From Candidatus Planktophila lacus (GTDB lineage: Bacteria; Actinomycetota; Actinomycetes; Nanopelagicales; Nanopelagicaceae): a stretch of DNA of 64,000 bases. The notes under the pieces are model-generated. The model saw nothing but the letters and a program-made list of their open reading frames with translations, ran no database searches and was not told where the DNA came from. Position 1 is the stretch's first letter, and each line of letters begins with the position of its first letter. The position numbers and the translations under genes were made by a program. Below are positions 7,389 to 16,060 of this stretch, one piece after another. The stretch lies in contig NZ_CP016780.1 of assembly GCF_002288325.1 (NCBI RefSeq), forward strand, positions 682,001 to 746,000, given 5' to 3'.

Positions 7389-8681
7389 AAAGTCGTTAAG
7401 TACTCGTACTCCAAAGCGCAGACCATCAATTGGAACTCGTTCATCTACTCCATGAAATAGCGACATAAAGTCGAGATCTGCTGGCAGGCGCAGTGGAGAA
7501 AAACCGTAACCAACAATTCCAATTTCAGAGAGCGCTTTATTATCTGTTCCACCGCTCATCAGATAAGGAACTGGAATTCCCTCTGGGTCGTGGGCAAGAA
7601 TTGCAGCCTTCATCGCATCAACCAGCGGCGCATCAAAATCGACTTCTAAGGCGATGTCGTGTGAAACAGTTTCAATCAAGATATCTGGACCGACGATCGC
7701 TCGGACAGTTTCGTTTAACTCGTCCTCATAACCAGGTAAGAAGCGACCATCAATAACCGCACTTGCAGTTCCTGGAATTACATTTGCCTTATAGCCTGCT
7801 TCCAACATCGTTGGATTTGCAGTGTTCTGCAACGTTGCTCCAATCATTCGCGCAGTTGAACCAATCTCCTTCAAAAGTGGCCGTAGATCCTTCTCGTCAT
7901 AGGCTTTTCCAGTCACGCGAGCAACTTCTTTAAACAAATCTTTTACCGTCTTGGTGTAACGCTGTGGCCACTCGTAGCGACCAATTTTGGCGACTGCTTC
8001 AGTTAGCGCCGTTAACGCATTTTCATCGTTCATCATCGAGCCATGGCCGGCGCGACCTTGGGCGGTTAACTTCATCCAATGAATACCCTTTTGTGCTGCT
8101 TCAATAAAGTAGAGACGCTTGCCATCGGCAACGGTTACGGAGAAACCACCAACTTCTGAAATCGCTTCTGAACAACCAGCGAATACTTCTGGATGGTTTG
8201 CCGTCATCCAACGAGAACCAAAGGTCATTCCTGCTTCTTCATCCGCGAAGAAGGCGAGAACAATGTCGCGTTCTGGAACATAACCGCGCTGCGCCCAATC
8301 TCGCACGATGGCCAAGATCATTGCATCCACATTCTTCATATCAACTGCGCCACGACCCCAGATACATCCATCTTTAATCTCGCCGGCGAAAGGTTCGACT
8401 GACCATTCAGCAGCGTTTGCTGGAACGACATCGATGTGTCCATGAACTACTAAGCCTGGTTTATCTGGATTACTTCCTTTTATACGAGCAATCACATTGC
8501 AACGTTTTGGCGCAGATTCATAAATTCTTGCTTCAATTCCAACTTCAGCGAGTGAGGCCACAATGTAGTTAGCAACCGCTTCTTCGTCTCCGCGCCCTTC
8601 GCCAAAGTTCACACTGGGAATTCGGATTAAATCTTGGCAGATACGAATTGCTTCATCTTCAAAATTTCTTATCTCGCTCAT
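7374..8681 (-). CDS. M20/M25/M40 family metallo-hydrolase
   Basis: A 435-residue zinc aminoacylase/carboxypeptidase-like enzyme that probably cleaves an acyl or peptide bond in a small substrate. The metal-site motifs are in family order: VVHGHIDVVP (His and Asp), GRGAVDMKN (bridging Asp), FADEEAG (catalytic and metal Glu pair) and a final FHGVDE histidine. A dimerisation domain lies between about residues 190 and 310. ATG 8681 is preferred to GTG 8699 because GGGGAG lies 9-10 bases upstream of the ATG. Actinobacterial relatives sit in the same general neighbourhood as mshC. The exact substrate (dipeptide, acetylated amino acid or succinyl-diaminopimelate) cannot be read from sequence. Confidence 0.9.
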   Translation of the reverse strand: MSEIRNFEDEAIRICQDLIRIPSVNFGEGRGDEEAVANYIVASLAEVGIEARIYESAPKRCNVIARIKGSNPDKPGLVVHGHIDVVPANAAEWSVEPFAGEIKDGCIWGRGAVDMKNVDAMILAIVRDWAQRGYVPERDIVLAFFADEEAGMTFGSRWMTANHPEVFAGCSEAISEVGGFSVTVADGKRLYFIEAAQKGIHWMKLTAQGRAGHGSMMNDENALTALTEAVAKIGRYEWPQRYTKTVKDLFKEVARVTGKAYDEKDLRPLLKEIGSTARMIGATLQNTANPTMLEAGYKANVIPGTASAVIDGRFLPGYEDELNETVRAIVGPDILIETVSHDIALEVDFDAPLVDAMKAAILAHDPEGIPVPYLMSGGTDNKALSEIGIVGYGFSPLRLPADLDFMSLFHGVDERVPIDGLRFGVRVLNDFLESC

Positions 8682-8723
8682 GCCGTCATTCTCCCCCACA
8701 ATCGCTCGAAAAAGGACCTGCTT

Positions 8724-8752
8724 TTGCGTGGTTGCTTCAGCGTTGCTATCGT
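8724..8752 (+). promoter_or_regulatory. Promoter for tRNA-Leu
   Basis: A -35-like TTGCGT (8724-8729), 17 bases of spacer, then TATCGT (8747-8752) preceded by TGC, giving an extended -10. The predicted start is a few bases before the mature tRNA end at 8766. Confidence 0.5.
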
Positions 8753-8765
8753 TTGCAGCGCACTG

Positions 8766-8849
8766 GTCCGGGTGGCGGAATTGGCAGACGCGCTAGCTTG
8801 AGGTGTTAGTGCCCGCAAGGGCTTGAGGGTTCAACTCCCTTCCCGGACA
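8766..8849 (+). tRNA. tRNA-Leu (anticodon GAG)
   Basis: The acceptor stem pairs GTCCGGG (8766-8772) with CCCGGAC (8842-8848), followed by discriminator A at 8849; CCA is not encoded. The anticodon stem CTAGC/GTTAG encloses the loop TTGAGGT, with anticodon GAG at 8800-8802. A long variable arm and a T loop (GGTTCAACTCC) are present, as expected for a class II leucine tRNA. It reads CUC and, by wobble, CUU codons. Confidence 0.97.
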
Positions 8850-8876
8850 CGTTTAATGTGGTGGAATTGGATCGTT

Positions 8877-9404
8877 ATGAAGTTAGCAGACGCCCTCTCC
8901 CTGATCAGAGATATTCCAGATTACCCAAAACCTGGCATCCTCTTTAAAGATATAACACCGCTACTGGCCGATCCAACTGCTTACTCAACTGTAATCAAAG
9001 CCTTCGCGTCTCAGATCGACGACGTAGATGTAATTGCTGGCATTGAAGCTCGTGGATTTATCTTTGCTGCAGCGATTGCCTTAGAGAAGAACGCTGGTTT
9101 CGTGCCCTTTAGAAAAAGTGGAAAACTCCCTTTCGAAACTATCGGCGCGAAATACGGTCTGGAATATGGCGAAGATGAGATAGAAGTTCATATCGATGCA
9201 TTTGCCAATGGAAAAACGGTAGTGATTATTGACGACGTCCTCGCAACAGGCGGAACGATCGCTGCCGCGCTCGAACTCGCTGAACGCACTGGGGCGGTCG
9301 TCAAATCCGTTCAGGTTCTCTTTGAAATTTCTGGACTCGGTGGCCGGGAGTTAATCGCCAAGCGTTTTCCCAAGATCGAGATTAAATCGTTGGTAACTTC
9401 TTGA
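8877..9404 (+). CDS. apt: Adenine phosphoribosyltransferase
   Basis: Salvages adenine by converting adenine and PRPP to AMP in the cytosol. It has 175 residues, the usual size. The family N-terminus is clear (IRDIPDYPKPGILFKDITPLL is residues 10-30), and the PRPP-binding loop VVIIDDVLATGGT lies at 115-127. The ATG at 8877 starts a standard Apt; the same frame stays open back into the tRNA gene, but that cannot be coding. It begins 27 bases after tRNA-Leu and may be transcribed with it; a TTTAAT box between them (8852-8857) could be its own -10. In many Actinobacteria apt lies between secF and relA; here it does not. Its stop overlaps the next start by 4 bases. Confidence 0.95.
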   Translation: MKLADALSLIRDIPDYPKPGILFKDITPLLADPTAYSTVIKAFASQIDDVDVIAGIEARGFIFAAAIALEKNAGFVPFRKSGKLPFETIGAKYGLEYGEDEIEVHIDAFANGKTVVIIDDVLATGGTIAAALELAERTGAVVKSVQVLFEISGLGGRELIAKRFPKIEIKSLVTS

Positions 9405-11272
9405 GTTCTAAAGTTCGCATCCACCAGATCCAAGCGCTGCGTGCCGTCGCTGCGACGTTGGTTGTTCTCTTCCATGCCAAGTTAGCACCCGGTGGGTTCA
9501 TTGGCGTAGATATCTTCTATGTGATCTCTGGATATCTAATAACTGGCATCATCGTTAAAGAGATAACGCTGAGTGGCGCCTTTAACTACCGAAACTTCTT
9601 TTTGCGGCGAGCCAAGCGGTTACTGCCTGCCTCAATAAGCGTTCTGATACTTACCGCATTCGGGGCCTGGCTTTTTCTTCCACCAACTATTCGATCATCT
9701 CTGGGTCAGGATATCTTCGCCGCTTCCATCTATATTTCCAATTACCTTTTTGCTTGGTGGCAGAACGATTATCAGAATCTAAACGCGACGCCATCGCCAG
9801 TAATTCACTACTGGTCGCTCGCCGTAGAGGAGCAGTTCTATCTTCTCTGGCCACTGATAATTTTCACACTCTGGAAGATTGGTCGCCAACGCTTAGTCTT
9901 TCGCGGCGTTCTCGGTATCACCATCCTCTCTTTTCTATTCTCGCTCTTCCTAACTAACGCAGCACCGATCTGGGCTTTCTACAGTCTTCCAACTCGCGCT
10001 TGGGAACTCGGCGTTGGTGCTCTACTACTCTTCATACCGAAAGAGCTTCTTGAAAAGAAATCTGTTTCTCGAACGCTGATTGTTTGGTTATCTGCACTAA
10101 CACTTCCGTACGGCGTAATTCGATTCAGTGACAACACGCCGTTCCCAGGTACTGCAGCTCTGTATCCGGTTTTGGCTACTGCGCTACTGATTGCATTCAT
10201 ACATTCGTGGCCGCCAATACTCAATGATTTTTCACGCCTGCGCTTTGTTCAATGGTTAGGTGAAATCTCCTATCCTTTCTATCTCTGGCACTGGCCTCTA
10301 CTAGTAATTCCAAGTACCCGCTTCGGTCGCCCCTTAACTTTGCTTGAAAGATTTCTCTTAATTGCCCTAACCGCTCTGGCCGCTGATTTAACTCATAGAT
10401 TTATTGAAAAACCGTTCTCCCGAAGGAAGTTATCAAATCGCCAGACTACGAAGTTCGCATTAGCGGCAACTCTCTCCGGCGTTATGGTGGCAAGTGCAAT
10501 ATTGCTCACCACAAAAGATGACATCTCTCTACCGAATGGTCGCTCTGTATCAATAGCGGCAGTGATGCAGAAGCCTAAGATCTATGACGATGGATGTCAT
10601 GCAAATTATGGCAACAAAAACTCTCCAGAATGTCTCTACGGAGACGTTAATTCGAAGCGGAAGATAGTTCTCTACGGGGATTCACATGCAGCGCAATGGT
10701 TTCCGGCCCTGGAAAAAATCGCAATCGATGAGGGATTTGCGCTAATCAGTCTTACCAAATCCGCCTGTCCTGCCGTTGAAGTCGATCGTGTTAATTCAGG
10801 TGCCTTTAAAAACTCCGACTGTAACGCTTGGCGAGATAACTCGATACAGCGAATCAAGCAGTTAAAGCCTGAAGCGGTGATCATGAGTGGATTCCAGCAC
10901 TTCGCCTACCCAACGCGTTACTCATCGCGTGATGCTTGGTGGTTGGAAGGACAGCGTTCTCTCTATGCCAAGGTTTTAAATAGCTCTCCAAATTTAATTT
11001 ACATCTCCGATACGCCAAAGCCGCAGCGCGATATCCCTAGTTGCTTAGCAACGGCAAAGGCCGACGAATGCGACGCTAATGAGAAATCAGATCCTCGCGT
11101 CGCAGGTGGATTTATCGCGCTAGACCCAACTCCGTGGCTATGTACAGATTCCTGCCCGGCTATTGTCAATGGGATAGTCGCATATCGTGACGCCTCGCAC
11201 ATCAGCGTTGATATGAGCGCCGCACTTTCCAACAATTTACGCGATTTCTTAAGGAGCAATGGCGTTATATGA
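9401..11272 (+). CDS. Acyltransferase-3 / SGNH hydrolase fusion (OafA/YrhL-like)
   Basis: A 623-residue membrane protein. The N-terminal part (about 1-365) is an acyltransferase-3 domain with roughly ten hydrophobic segments, the early catalytic histidine region VVLFHAKLAPGGFIGVD and a FYLWHWPLL motif. The C-terminal extracytoplasmic part (about 415-615) is an SGNH hydrolase-like domain with GDSH near residue 427 and a late DASH motif (about 596-599) supplying the Asp/His pair. Such fusions O-acetylate surface polysaccharide or peptidoglycan. It starts with TTG overlapping the apt stop (TTGA), so coupling to apt is likely although the functions look unrelated. Genes of this type vary between strains, so recent acquisition is possible, but nothing in the sequence proves it. 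Confidence 0.88.
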   Translation: MSSKVRIHQIQALRAVAATLVVLFHAKLAPGGFIGVDIFYVISGYLITGIIVKEITLSGAFNYRNFFLRRAKRLLPASISVLILTAFGAWLFLPPTIRSSLGQDIFAASIYISNYLFAWWQNDYQNLNATPSPVIHYWSLAVEEQFYLLWPLIIFTLWKIGRQRLVFRGVLGITILSFLFSLFLTNAAPIWAFYSLPTRAWELGVGALLLFIPKELLEKKSVSRTLIVWLSALTLPYGVIRFSDNTPFPGTAALYPVLATALLIAFIHSWPPILNDFSRLRFVQWLGEISYPFYLWHWPLLVIPSTRFGRPLTLLERFLLIALTALAADLTHRFIEKPFSRRKLSNRQTTKFALAATLSGVMVASAILLTTKDDISLPNGRSVSIAAVMQKPKIYDDGCHANYGNKNSPECLYGDVNSKRKIVLYGDSHAAQWFPALEKIAIDEGFALISLTKSACPAVEVDRVNSGAFKNSDCNAWRDNSIQRIKQLKPEAVIMSGFQHFAYPTRYSSRDAWWLEGQRSLYAKVLNSSPNLIYISDTPKPQRDIPSCLATAKADECDANEKSDPRVAGGFIALDPTPWLCTDSCPAIVNGIVAYRDASHISVDMSAALSNNLRDFLRSNGVI

Positions 11273-11308
11273 AGTTACTATCGCCAATTTCCTTAATTAG
11301 ATGCAAAG

Positions 11309-11968
11309 ATGCACCCCGTGGCTGAACTTATTTATTACTGCGGAACGATGGATAGTGGTAAATCCACGCTTGCACTGCAGACCGCCCACAATCATAAGAG
11401 CCGCGGACGTTCGGGTTTAATTTTCACAAGTAAAGATCGCGCCGGTTCTGGAGTTATCTCATCTCGTCTTGGATTACAGAGCGCAGCAATCGAAGTTGAT
11501 CCAGGATTAGATCTCCACAAGTTAGTTGTGGAACGCCTGTCTGTTGGAGATCGCATTGATTACATAATCTGCGATGAGGCCCAGTTCTATCAGGCAGAAC
11601 AAATTGAACAACTCGCCAAGATAGTTGATGGTTTGGGGATTGATGTCTTCGCCTTCGGAATCTTGGCAGATTTTCGCACCAAACTTTTCCCAGGTTCCGC
11701 ACGATTGGTAGAACTTGCTGATCGAGTAAATACGCTTCAAGTTGAGGCTCTTTGCTGGTGTGGTTCAAGAGCAACTCACAATGCCAGAACTCTCGGCGGA
11801 GTAATGGTTACCGAAGGTGAACAAGTCGTTGTCGGAGATGTTGCACCAGGTGCGGAAGTCGCCTACGAAGTCTTGTGTCGACGCCACCACATGCGTCGCG
11901 TTACTGCGCGTGCATCTCGAGCAGGACATACTTCTCCATTACCTTTACCATTTACAGAGAACGAATAA
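11309..11968 (+). CDS. tdk: Thymidine kinase (type II)
   Basis: Phosphorylates thymidine (and deoxyuridine) with ATP for dTTP salvage. It has 219 residues, typical of the tetrameric, zinc-binding bacterial/human TK1 class. Seen: the P-loop GTMDSGKST (12-20), the catalytic DEAQF motif near residue 90, the lasso region, and a zinc site formed by CWCG (about 149-152) and CRRHH near residue 191. The start ATG follows a 36-base gap after the acyltransferase gene. With apt and the purine permease downstream it fits a nucleoside and nucleobase salvage role, useful in organic-poor water. Confidence 0.94.
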   Translation: MHPVAELIYYCGTMDSGKSTLALQTAHNHKSRGRSGLIFTSKDRAGSGVISSRLGLQSAAIEVDPGLDLHKLVVERLSVGDRIDYIICDEAQFYQAEQIEQLAKIVDGLGIDVFAFGILADFRTKLFPGSARLVELADRVNTLQVEALCWCGSRATHNARTLGGVMVTEGEQVVVGDVAPGAEVAYEVLCRRHHMRRVTARASRAGHTSPLPLPFTENE

Positions 11969-12004
11969 AGAGCGCTAACTAGTCAATCAATCAGGGAGAG
12001 AAAA

Positions 12005-13045
12005 ATGAAAGTACGTGGATACGCTGCAATGACCGCTAAGGCCCCGCTTGCTCCTTGGGAGTTTGAGCGTCGCGATCTTGGCGCACACGATGTCGCCTTA
12101 GATATTAAGTACTCAGGCATCTGTCATTCAGATATTCATCAAGCTCGCGAAGAATGGGGTCCTGCCATATTTCCTATGGTTCCCGGCCATGAGATCGCGG
12201 GTGTCGTGACAAGTATTGGCTCTGCAGTATCAAAATTTAAAGTTGGAGATCTAATCGGCGTTGGCGTATTCGTTGACTCATGTCGCGTATGCGAGCCTTG
12301 CAAAAACGGAACGCAGCAATACTGCATCGAAGGAATGACTGGTACTTATAACCAATTAGAACGTGATGGAAAGACTCCTGCAATGGGAGGCTATGCAAAT
12401 GTAATGGTCATTAATGAAGATTACGCCGTCACTATTCCTGCAAATCTTTCTCTAGATGGTGTGGCTCCCCTGCTCTGTGCTGGAATTACTTTGTATTCGC
12501 CAATTAAGCATTGGAAAGCCGGCCCTGGCAAGAAAGTTGCGGTGATGGGTCTGGGCGGTCTCGGCCATATGGGAGTCAAGTTTGCAGCTGCGATGGGAGC
12601 TGAAGTAACTGTCTTTTCGCATTCTCCTTCGAAGGAAGCAGATGCAAAGGCGATGGGCGCACATCACTTTGTTTCAACAAAGTCTGAAGGTTTCCACACT
12701 AAGTACAGCAAACACTTTGACCTAATCTTGAATACAGTCAGCGCTGAACTAGATATCAATATCTATCTCTCAATGCTCGGTGTCGACGGAACCCTCGTGG
12801 TTATTGGACTTCCTGGAAAGCCGTACTCGGTTGAAGCCGGTTCATTACTACCTGCACGTCGTTCGCTCTCTGGATCAATGATCGGTGGTATCCCTGAGAT
12901 GCAAGAGATGCTTGATTTCTGTGGAAAACATAACATTGTCAGCGACGTTGAAGTTATTCAGGCTGATTACATCAACGAAGCTTACGAACGCACCGTTGCC
13001 AGCGATGTTAAGTATCGCTTCGTAATTGACGCAACTTCCTTCTAG
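12005..13045 (+). CDS. Zinc-dependent alcohol dehydrogenase (CAD/YahK-like MDR family)
   Basis: A cytosolic NAD(P)H-dependent medium-chain dehydrogenase/reductase of 346 residues that probably interconverts aldehydes and primary alcohols. Catalytic zinc ligands are Cys40 (SGICHSD), His62-Glu63 (PGHE) and Cys158 (PLLCAG). Structural zinc ligands are Cys93, Cys96, Cys99 and Cys107. The Rossmann motif GLGGLG is at 182-187. These signatures match the cinnamyl-alcohol-dehydrogenase-like group represented by E. coli YahK; the physiological substrate is open. A strong Shine-Dalgarno (AGGGAGAG) precedes the ATG. It ends 8 bases from the convergent DUF554 gene without a terminator. Confidence 0.9.
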   Translation: MKVRGYAAMTAKAPLAPWEFERRDLGAHDVALDIKYSGICHSDIHQAREEWGPAIFPMVPGHEIAGVVTSIGSAVSKFKVGDLIGVGVFVDSCRVCEPCKNGTQQYCIEGMTGTYNQLERDGKTPAMGGYANVMVINEDYAVTIPANLSLDGVAPLLCAGITLYSPIKHWKAGPGKKVAVMGLGGLGHMGVKFAAAMGAEVTVFSHSPSKEADAKAMGAHHFVSTKSEGFHTKYSKHFDLILNTVSAELDINIYLSMLGVDGTLVVIGLPGKPYSVEAGSLLPARRSLSGSMIGGIPEMQEMLDFCGKHNIVSDVEVIQADYINEAYERTVASDVKYRFVIDATSF

Positions 13046-13053
13046 CTAAACTT

Positions 13054-13788
13054 CTAAAGGAAGTTATTGAGCACAAGAACAAAGATAGGTGCGATAAAAA
13101 GCGCTGGTAACAAATTACCAACGGCGATATCTTTAATCTTGAGTAGTCGCAGACCGATGCATACCAACATCACTCCGCCTGTGACTGTCATCGCATCAAC
13201 CTGATATCCCTCAAGGATGCTTCCCAGTCCTAGCCCAATAACTGTCCAAACTCCCTGGTAGATACCGACCGGAATCGCCGAGACCGCTACTCCCCAACCA
13301 AGGCTTGCCGCGAAAGCAATAGCGGCGAAAAAGTCGAGACTCGATTTGAGAAGAAGTTGATCAATACCGGTAGACATTCCATCGCTAATGGAACCGAGTA
13401 TCGCAAGCGGTCCTATCGCAAATAGCAGCGCTGCTGAAACGAATCCTTCAATAAAGGTGCTCTCTTTGTGGGCACCGAATTTAACCCGCAGCGTTTCGCC
13501 CAATCCTTCGAGTCGAGACTCGAGAGAGAGCGCTGAACCTATTCCGCCGCCGATTAATAACGATCCTAAAATTGCCAAGAGCGTCCAACCCTTTGGAATC
13601 GAGTTAATGTAGCGATCACTCCACATTGGAGCTAACGCACTAACCGCGCCAAGAATTGTGATGAGCCCAAGTACTTCTGTAATCAACAGCCTTGTGCGAG
13701 CAAGCATGCGAGTGCCTACAAGAACACCGATTGCTGCTCCCCCGATAATTGTGGTGATATTAATTAAGGTACCGAGGCCGACGAACAT
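13054..13788 (-). CDS. DUF554 family membrane protein
   Basis: A 244-residue integral membrane protein of the DUF554 (YdfK-like) family. It has about seven hydrophobic segments and the glycine-rich family signatures: GTLINITTIIGGAAIGVLVG at the start, an internal LIGGGIGSALSLESRLE-like repeat, and the conserved LDFFAAIAFAASLGWGV stretch. The function of the family is unknown; a transporter role is often supposed. It is divergent from a YczE-like membrane protein across 50 bases. A TATCCT box lies 6 bases before its ATG. Confidence 0.9.
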   Translation of the reverse strand: MFVGLGTLINITTIIGGAAIGVLVGTRMLARTRLLITEVLGLITILGAVSALAPMWSDRYINSIPKGWTLLAILGSLLIGGGIGSALSLESRLEGLGETLRVKFGAHKESTFIEGFVSAALLFAIGPLAILGSISDGMSTGIDQLLLKSSLDFFAAIAFAASLGWGVAVSAIPVGIYQGVWTVIGLGLGSILEGYQVDAMTVTGGVMLVCIGLRLLKIKDIAVGNLLPALFIAPIFVLVLNNFL

Positions 13789-13794
13789 TCGATA

Positions 13795-13800
13795 AGGATA
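13795..13800 (-). promoter_or_regulatory. Candidate -10 box for the DUF554 gene
   Basis: TATCCT on the minus strand, 6 bases before the ATG at 13788; suggests a leaderless transcript. Confidence 0.4.
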
Positions 13801-13826
13801 CGGCCTATAAACACGTTTACTTGCGT

Positions 13827-13832
13827 TAAACT
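13827..13832 (+). promoter_or_regulatory. Candidate -10 box for the YczE-like gene
   Basis: TAAACT, 6 bases before the ATG at 13839; suggests a leaderless transcript. Confidence 0.4.
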
Positions 13833-13838
13833 CTCGAA

Positions 13839-14510
13839 ATGAGTTTTATGAGTAAGTTTTCGGCATTCCTAAAACCCCACAAGACAGTGCCAATCACACC
13901 TTGGCGTGCGAATTCTCGTTGGGATCTCTCATTTTCTCGCGTTGCTATTCTTTTCTTTGGGCTTGCAATTTTTGGTTTAGGTGATGCGCTAGTAGTTCAA
14001 TCAAATCTCGGCAACGCACCTTGGACCGTATTTGCACAAGGCCTTAGCTTGAAATCTGGTCTTTCACTTGGCTGGGCTACCTTCGTTACTGGATGCTTTG
14101 TTCTACTTATCTGGATTCCACTTCGCGAACGACCAGGTTTTGGAACGCTAGCTAATATCGTGATTATTTCTGCTGCTATCGAATTCGGCGTTTCAGTATT
14201 TCCATTGCAGGAAACGTTAGTCGGTGGGCTTGCCTCCGCTCTAATCGGTATTGCCCTAGTTGGTCTAGGTTCTGCTCTCTATATAACTTGCGGGCTTGGA
14301 CCCGGACCGCGCGATGGCGCGATGACAGGTATTCATCAACGTACCGGCGTTCGCGTTGGAAGAGTTCGCATGGGAATTGAAGTAACCGTACTCATTGTGG
14401 GTGCTCTCCTTGGCGGCAAACTAGGGCTGGGCACCGCCCTATTTGCCCTCTTAATCGGCCAATCTGTCGCTATTTCTTTCGGCATAGTCGCGCGTCTAAC
14501 CTCAAAGTAA
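13839..14510 (+). CDS. YczE/YyaS/YitT-like membrane protein (COG2364)
   Basis: A 223-residue integral membrane protein with about five hydrophobic segments. Family features are the GLGDALVVQSNLGNAPWTVF segment after the first membrane helix and the GLGPGPRDGAMTG motif near residue 155. Members such as Bacillus YczE are conserved but not understood at the molecular level. The start at 13839 follows a -10-like box by 6 bases; ATG at 13848 is an alternative. It has a 100-base gap before the purine permease and could be transcribed separately from it. Confidence 0.85.
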   Translation: MSFMSKFSAFLKPHKTVPITPWRANSRWDLSFSRVAILFFGLAIFGLGDALVVQSNLGNAPWTVFAQGLSLKSGLSLGWATFVTGCFVLLIWIPLRERPGFGTLANIVIISAAIEFGVSVFPLQETLVGGLASALIGIALVGLGSALYITCGLGPGPRDGAMTGIHQRTGVRVGRVRMGIEVTVLIVGALLGGKLGLGTALFALLIGQSVAISFGIVARLTSK

Positions 14511-14565
14511 CCGCACACTTAGGTTTAAATCCTCTTATCCCTCGGTCTGTGAGCCGTCATTTCAC

Positions 14566-14587
14566 ACGGGGTCGCAAACACCCCCGT
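14566..14587 (+). promoter_or_regulatory. Hairpin in the leader of the purine permease gene
   Basis: ACGGGG (14566-14571) can pair with CCCCGT (14582-14587). The ACGG half can alternatively pair with CCGT at 14554-14557, so two exclusive folds are possible. No U-run follows, and a Shine-Dalgarno (AGAAAGG, 14598-14604) comes just after. It may be a regulatory leader or a chance structure; it does not match the purine riboswitch core that I know. Confidence 0.35.
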
Positions 14588-14610
14588 TAACAAAATTAGA
14601 AAGGTTCGTC

Positions 14611-16047
14611 ATGCTCGATAGCTATTTCAAAATATCGGAACGTGGCTCAACTGTAGCTCGGGAAGTACGTGGCGGCATCGTCACCTTCTTCACAATGGCA
14701 TACATAGTCGCTCTCAATCCACTAATCATCGGTCTTGCAAAAGATGCTGATGGAAAATATATCGGCGGTGGAGATGCTCCTAATCTCGCTCTAGTTGCCG
14801 CGATGACTGCGCTAATGGCCGGTGTATTAACAATCCTGATGGGCGTAGTTGGAAACTATCCACTTGCACTCGCAACAGGTCTTGGCCTTAATACCTTCGT
14901 TGCAGTTGGTATCGCATCGAAAATGACATGGGCAGATGCTATGGGCCTTGTTGTCATCGAAGGAATTATCATCACCATCTTGGTTCTTACCGGCTTTAGA
15001 ACCGCGGTCTTTAGAGCAGTTCCTGCGCAATTGAAGATCGCAATCTCAGTAGGTATTGGTTTATTCATTGCGCTCATAGGCCTTGTTGATGCTGGATTCG
15101 TTCGACGCACAGGCGCAGGTCCGGTTCCAGTAACTCTAGGTGATGGTGGAACTCTCGTTGGCTGGCCAGTAATCATCTTCGCACTTGGACTCTTCCTAAC
15201 TATCGCTCTAATGGTCAAGAAGGTAAAGGGTGCGATCCTTATCGGAATAATCGTGGCAACAATCGCAGCGGTTATCGTCGAGACAACTCTAAAAATTGGA
15301 CCGCTATTTAATGGTGCCACCGGTGAAGTAAATCCAAAGGGATGGAACTTAAACGTTCCTGCAGTACCTGAAAAGATAGCCGCAACACCAGATTTCAGCC
15401 TCTTTGGAGATTTCAATCTTCTTGGCTCATTCGACCGCCTTCCTTTGGTCACAGTCATTCTCTTGATCTTCACCTTGTTGCTCTCAGACTTCTTCGACAC
15501 TGTCGGAACAGTTACAGCGATCGGACATGAGTCTGGGCTGATCGATAAAGATGGAAACGTTCCAAATAACGATCGTATTCTTCTTGTCGACTCACTAGCT
15601 GCAGTTGCAGGTGGCGCTGGAAGTATCTCTTCCAATACCAGCTACATTGAATCTGCATCTGGCGTTGGAGAAGGTGCGCGAACTGGTCTTGCATCTGTTG
15701 TAACAGGGGCCTGCTTCCTGCTTACAACATTCCTGGCTCCACTAGTTGCGATTATTCCTTACGAGGCTGCAACTCCTGCACTCATCATCGTTGGCTTCTT
15801 GATGATGACTCAGATCAAAGCTATTGACTGGGAAGATTACGGAATCGCAATTCCAGCGTTTCTCACAATCATCTTGATGCCATTTACCTACAACATCTCA
15901 GTTGGTATCGGCGCTGGCTTCGTTACTCACGTAGTAATCCGCTACATCCAAGGCCGTCGCAAGGAAGTACATCCACTACTTCTCTTGGTCTCTGGCCTCT
16001 TTATGATCTACTTCTTATCTTCACCAATCAATACCTGGGTTGGATAA
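14611..16047 (+). CDS. NCS2 family purine permease (AzgA-type, adenine/guanine/hypoxanthine)
   Basis: A 478-residue inner-membrane transporter of the AzgA branch of the NCS2 family, which imports adenine, guanine or hypoxanthine by proton symport. Seen: the N-terminal helix entry GGIVTFFTMAYIVALNP, a GLGLNTFV-type half-helix motif near residue 93, the second signature LLLSDFFDTVGT (about 289-300) and about 12-14 membrane segments. The length is close to other AzgA proteins. It has a clear Shine-Dalgarno 6 bases upstream and a 100-base leader with a hairpin. It is followed by a 19-bp terminator. With apt it would provide an uptake-plus-salvage route for adenine. Confidence 0.92.
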   Translation: MLDSYFKISERGSTVAREVRGGIVTFFTMAYIVALNPLIIGLAKDADGKYIGGGDAPNLALVAAMTALMAGVLTILMGVVGNYPLALATGLGLNTFVAVGIASKMTWADAMGLVVIEGIIITILVLTGFRTAVFRAVPAQLKIAISVGIGLFIALIGLVDAGFVRRTGAGPVPVTLGDGGTLVGWPVIIFALGLFLTIALMVKKVKGAILIGIIVATIAAVIVETTLKIGPLFNGATGEVNPKGWNLNVPAVPEKIAATPDFSLFGDFNLLGSFDRLPLVTVILLIFTLLLSDFFDTVGTVTAIGHESGLIDKDGNVPNNDRILLVDSLAAVAGGAGSISSNTSYIESASGVGEGARTGLASVVTGACFLLTTFLAPLVAIIPYEAATPALIIVGFLMMTQIKAIDWEDYGIAIPAFLTIILMPFTYNISVGIGAGFVTHVVIRYIQGRRKEVHPLLLLVSGLFMIYFLSSPINTWVG

Positions 16048-16060
16048 GCAAGTAATTAGT

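Noticed and set aside
8766-8849. Phage or island attachment site at tRNA-Leu
   Set aside because: No repeated tRNA 3' end and no integrase were found nearby.
8823-8876. N-terminal extension of apt into the tRNA-Leu gene
   Set aside because: The frame is open, but it crosses the T arm and acceptor stem of a well-formed tRNA, and Apt homology begins at the ATG at 8877.
14856-15635. A 259-residue frame antisense to the purine permease
   Set aside because: Its residue make-up (Pro, Thr, Ile, Arg-rich) is typical of the shadow of a membrane protein gene, and no family is recognisable.
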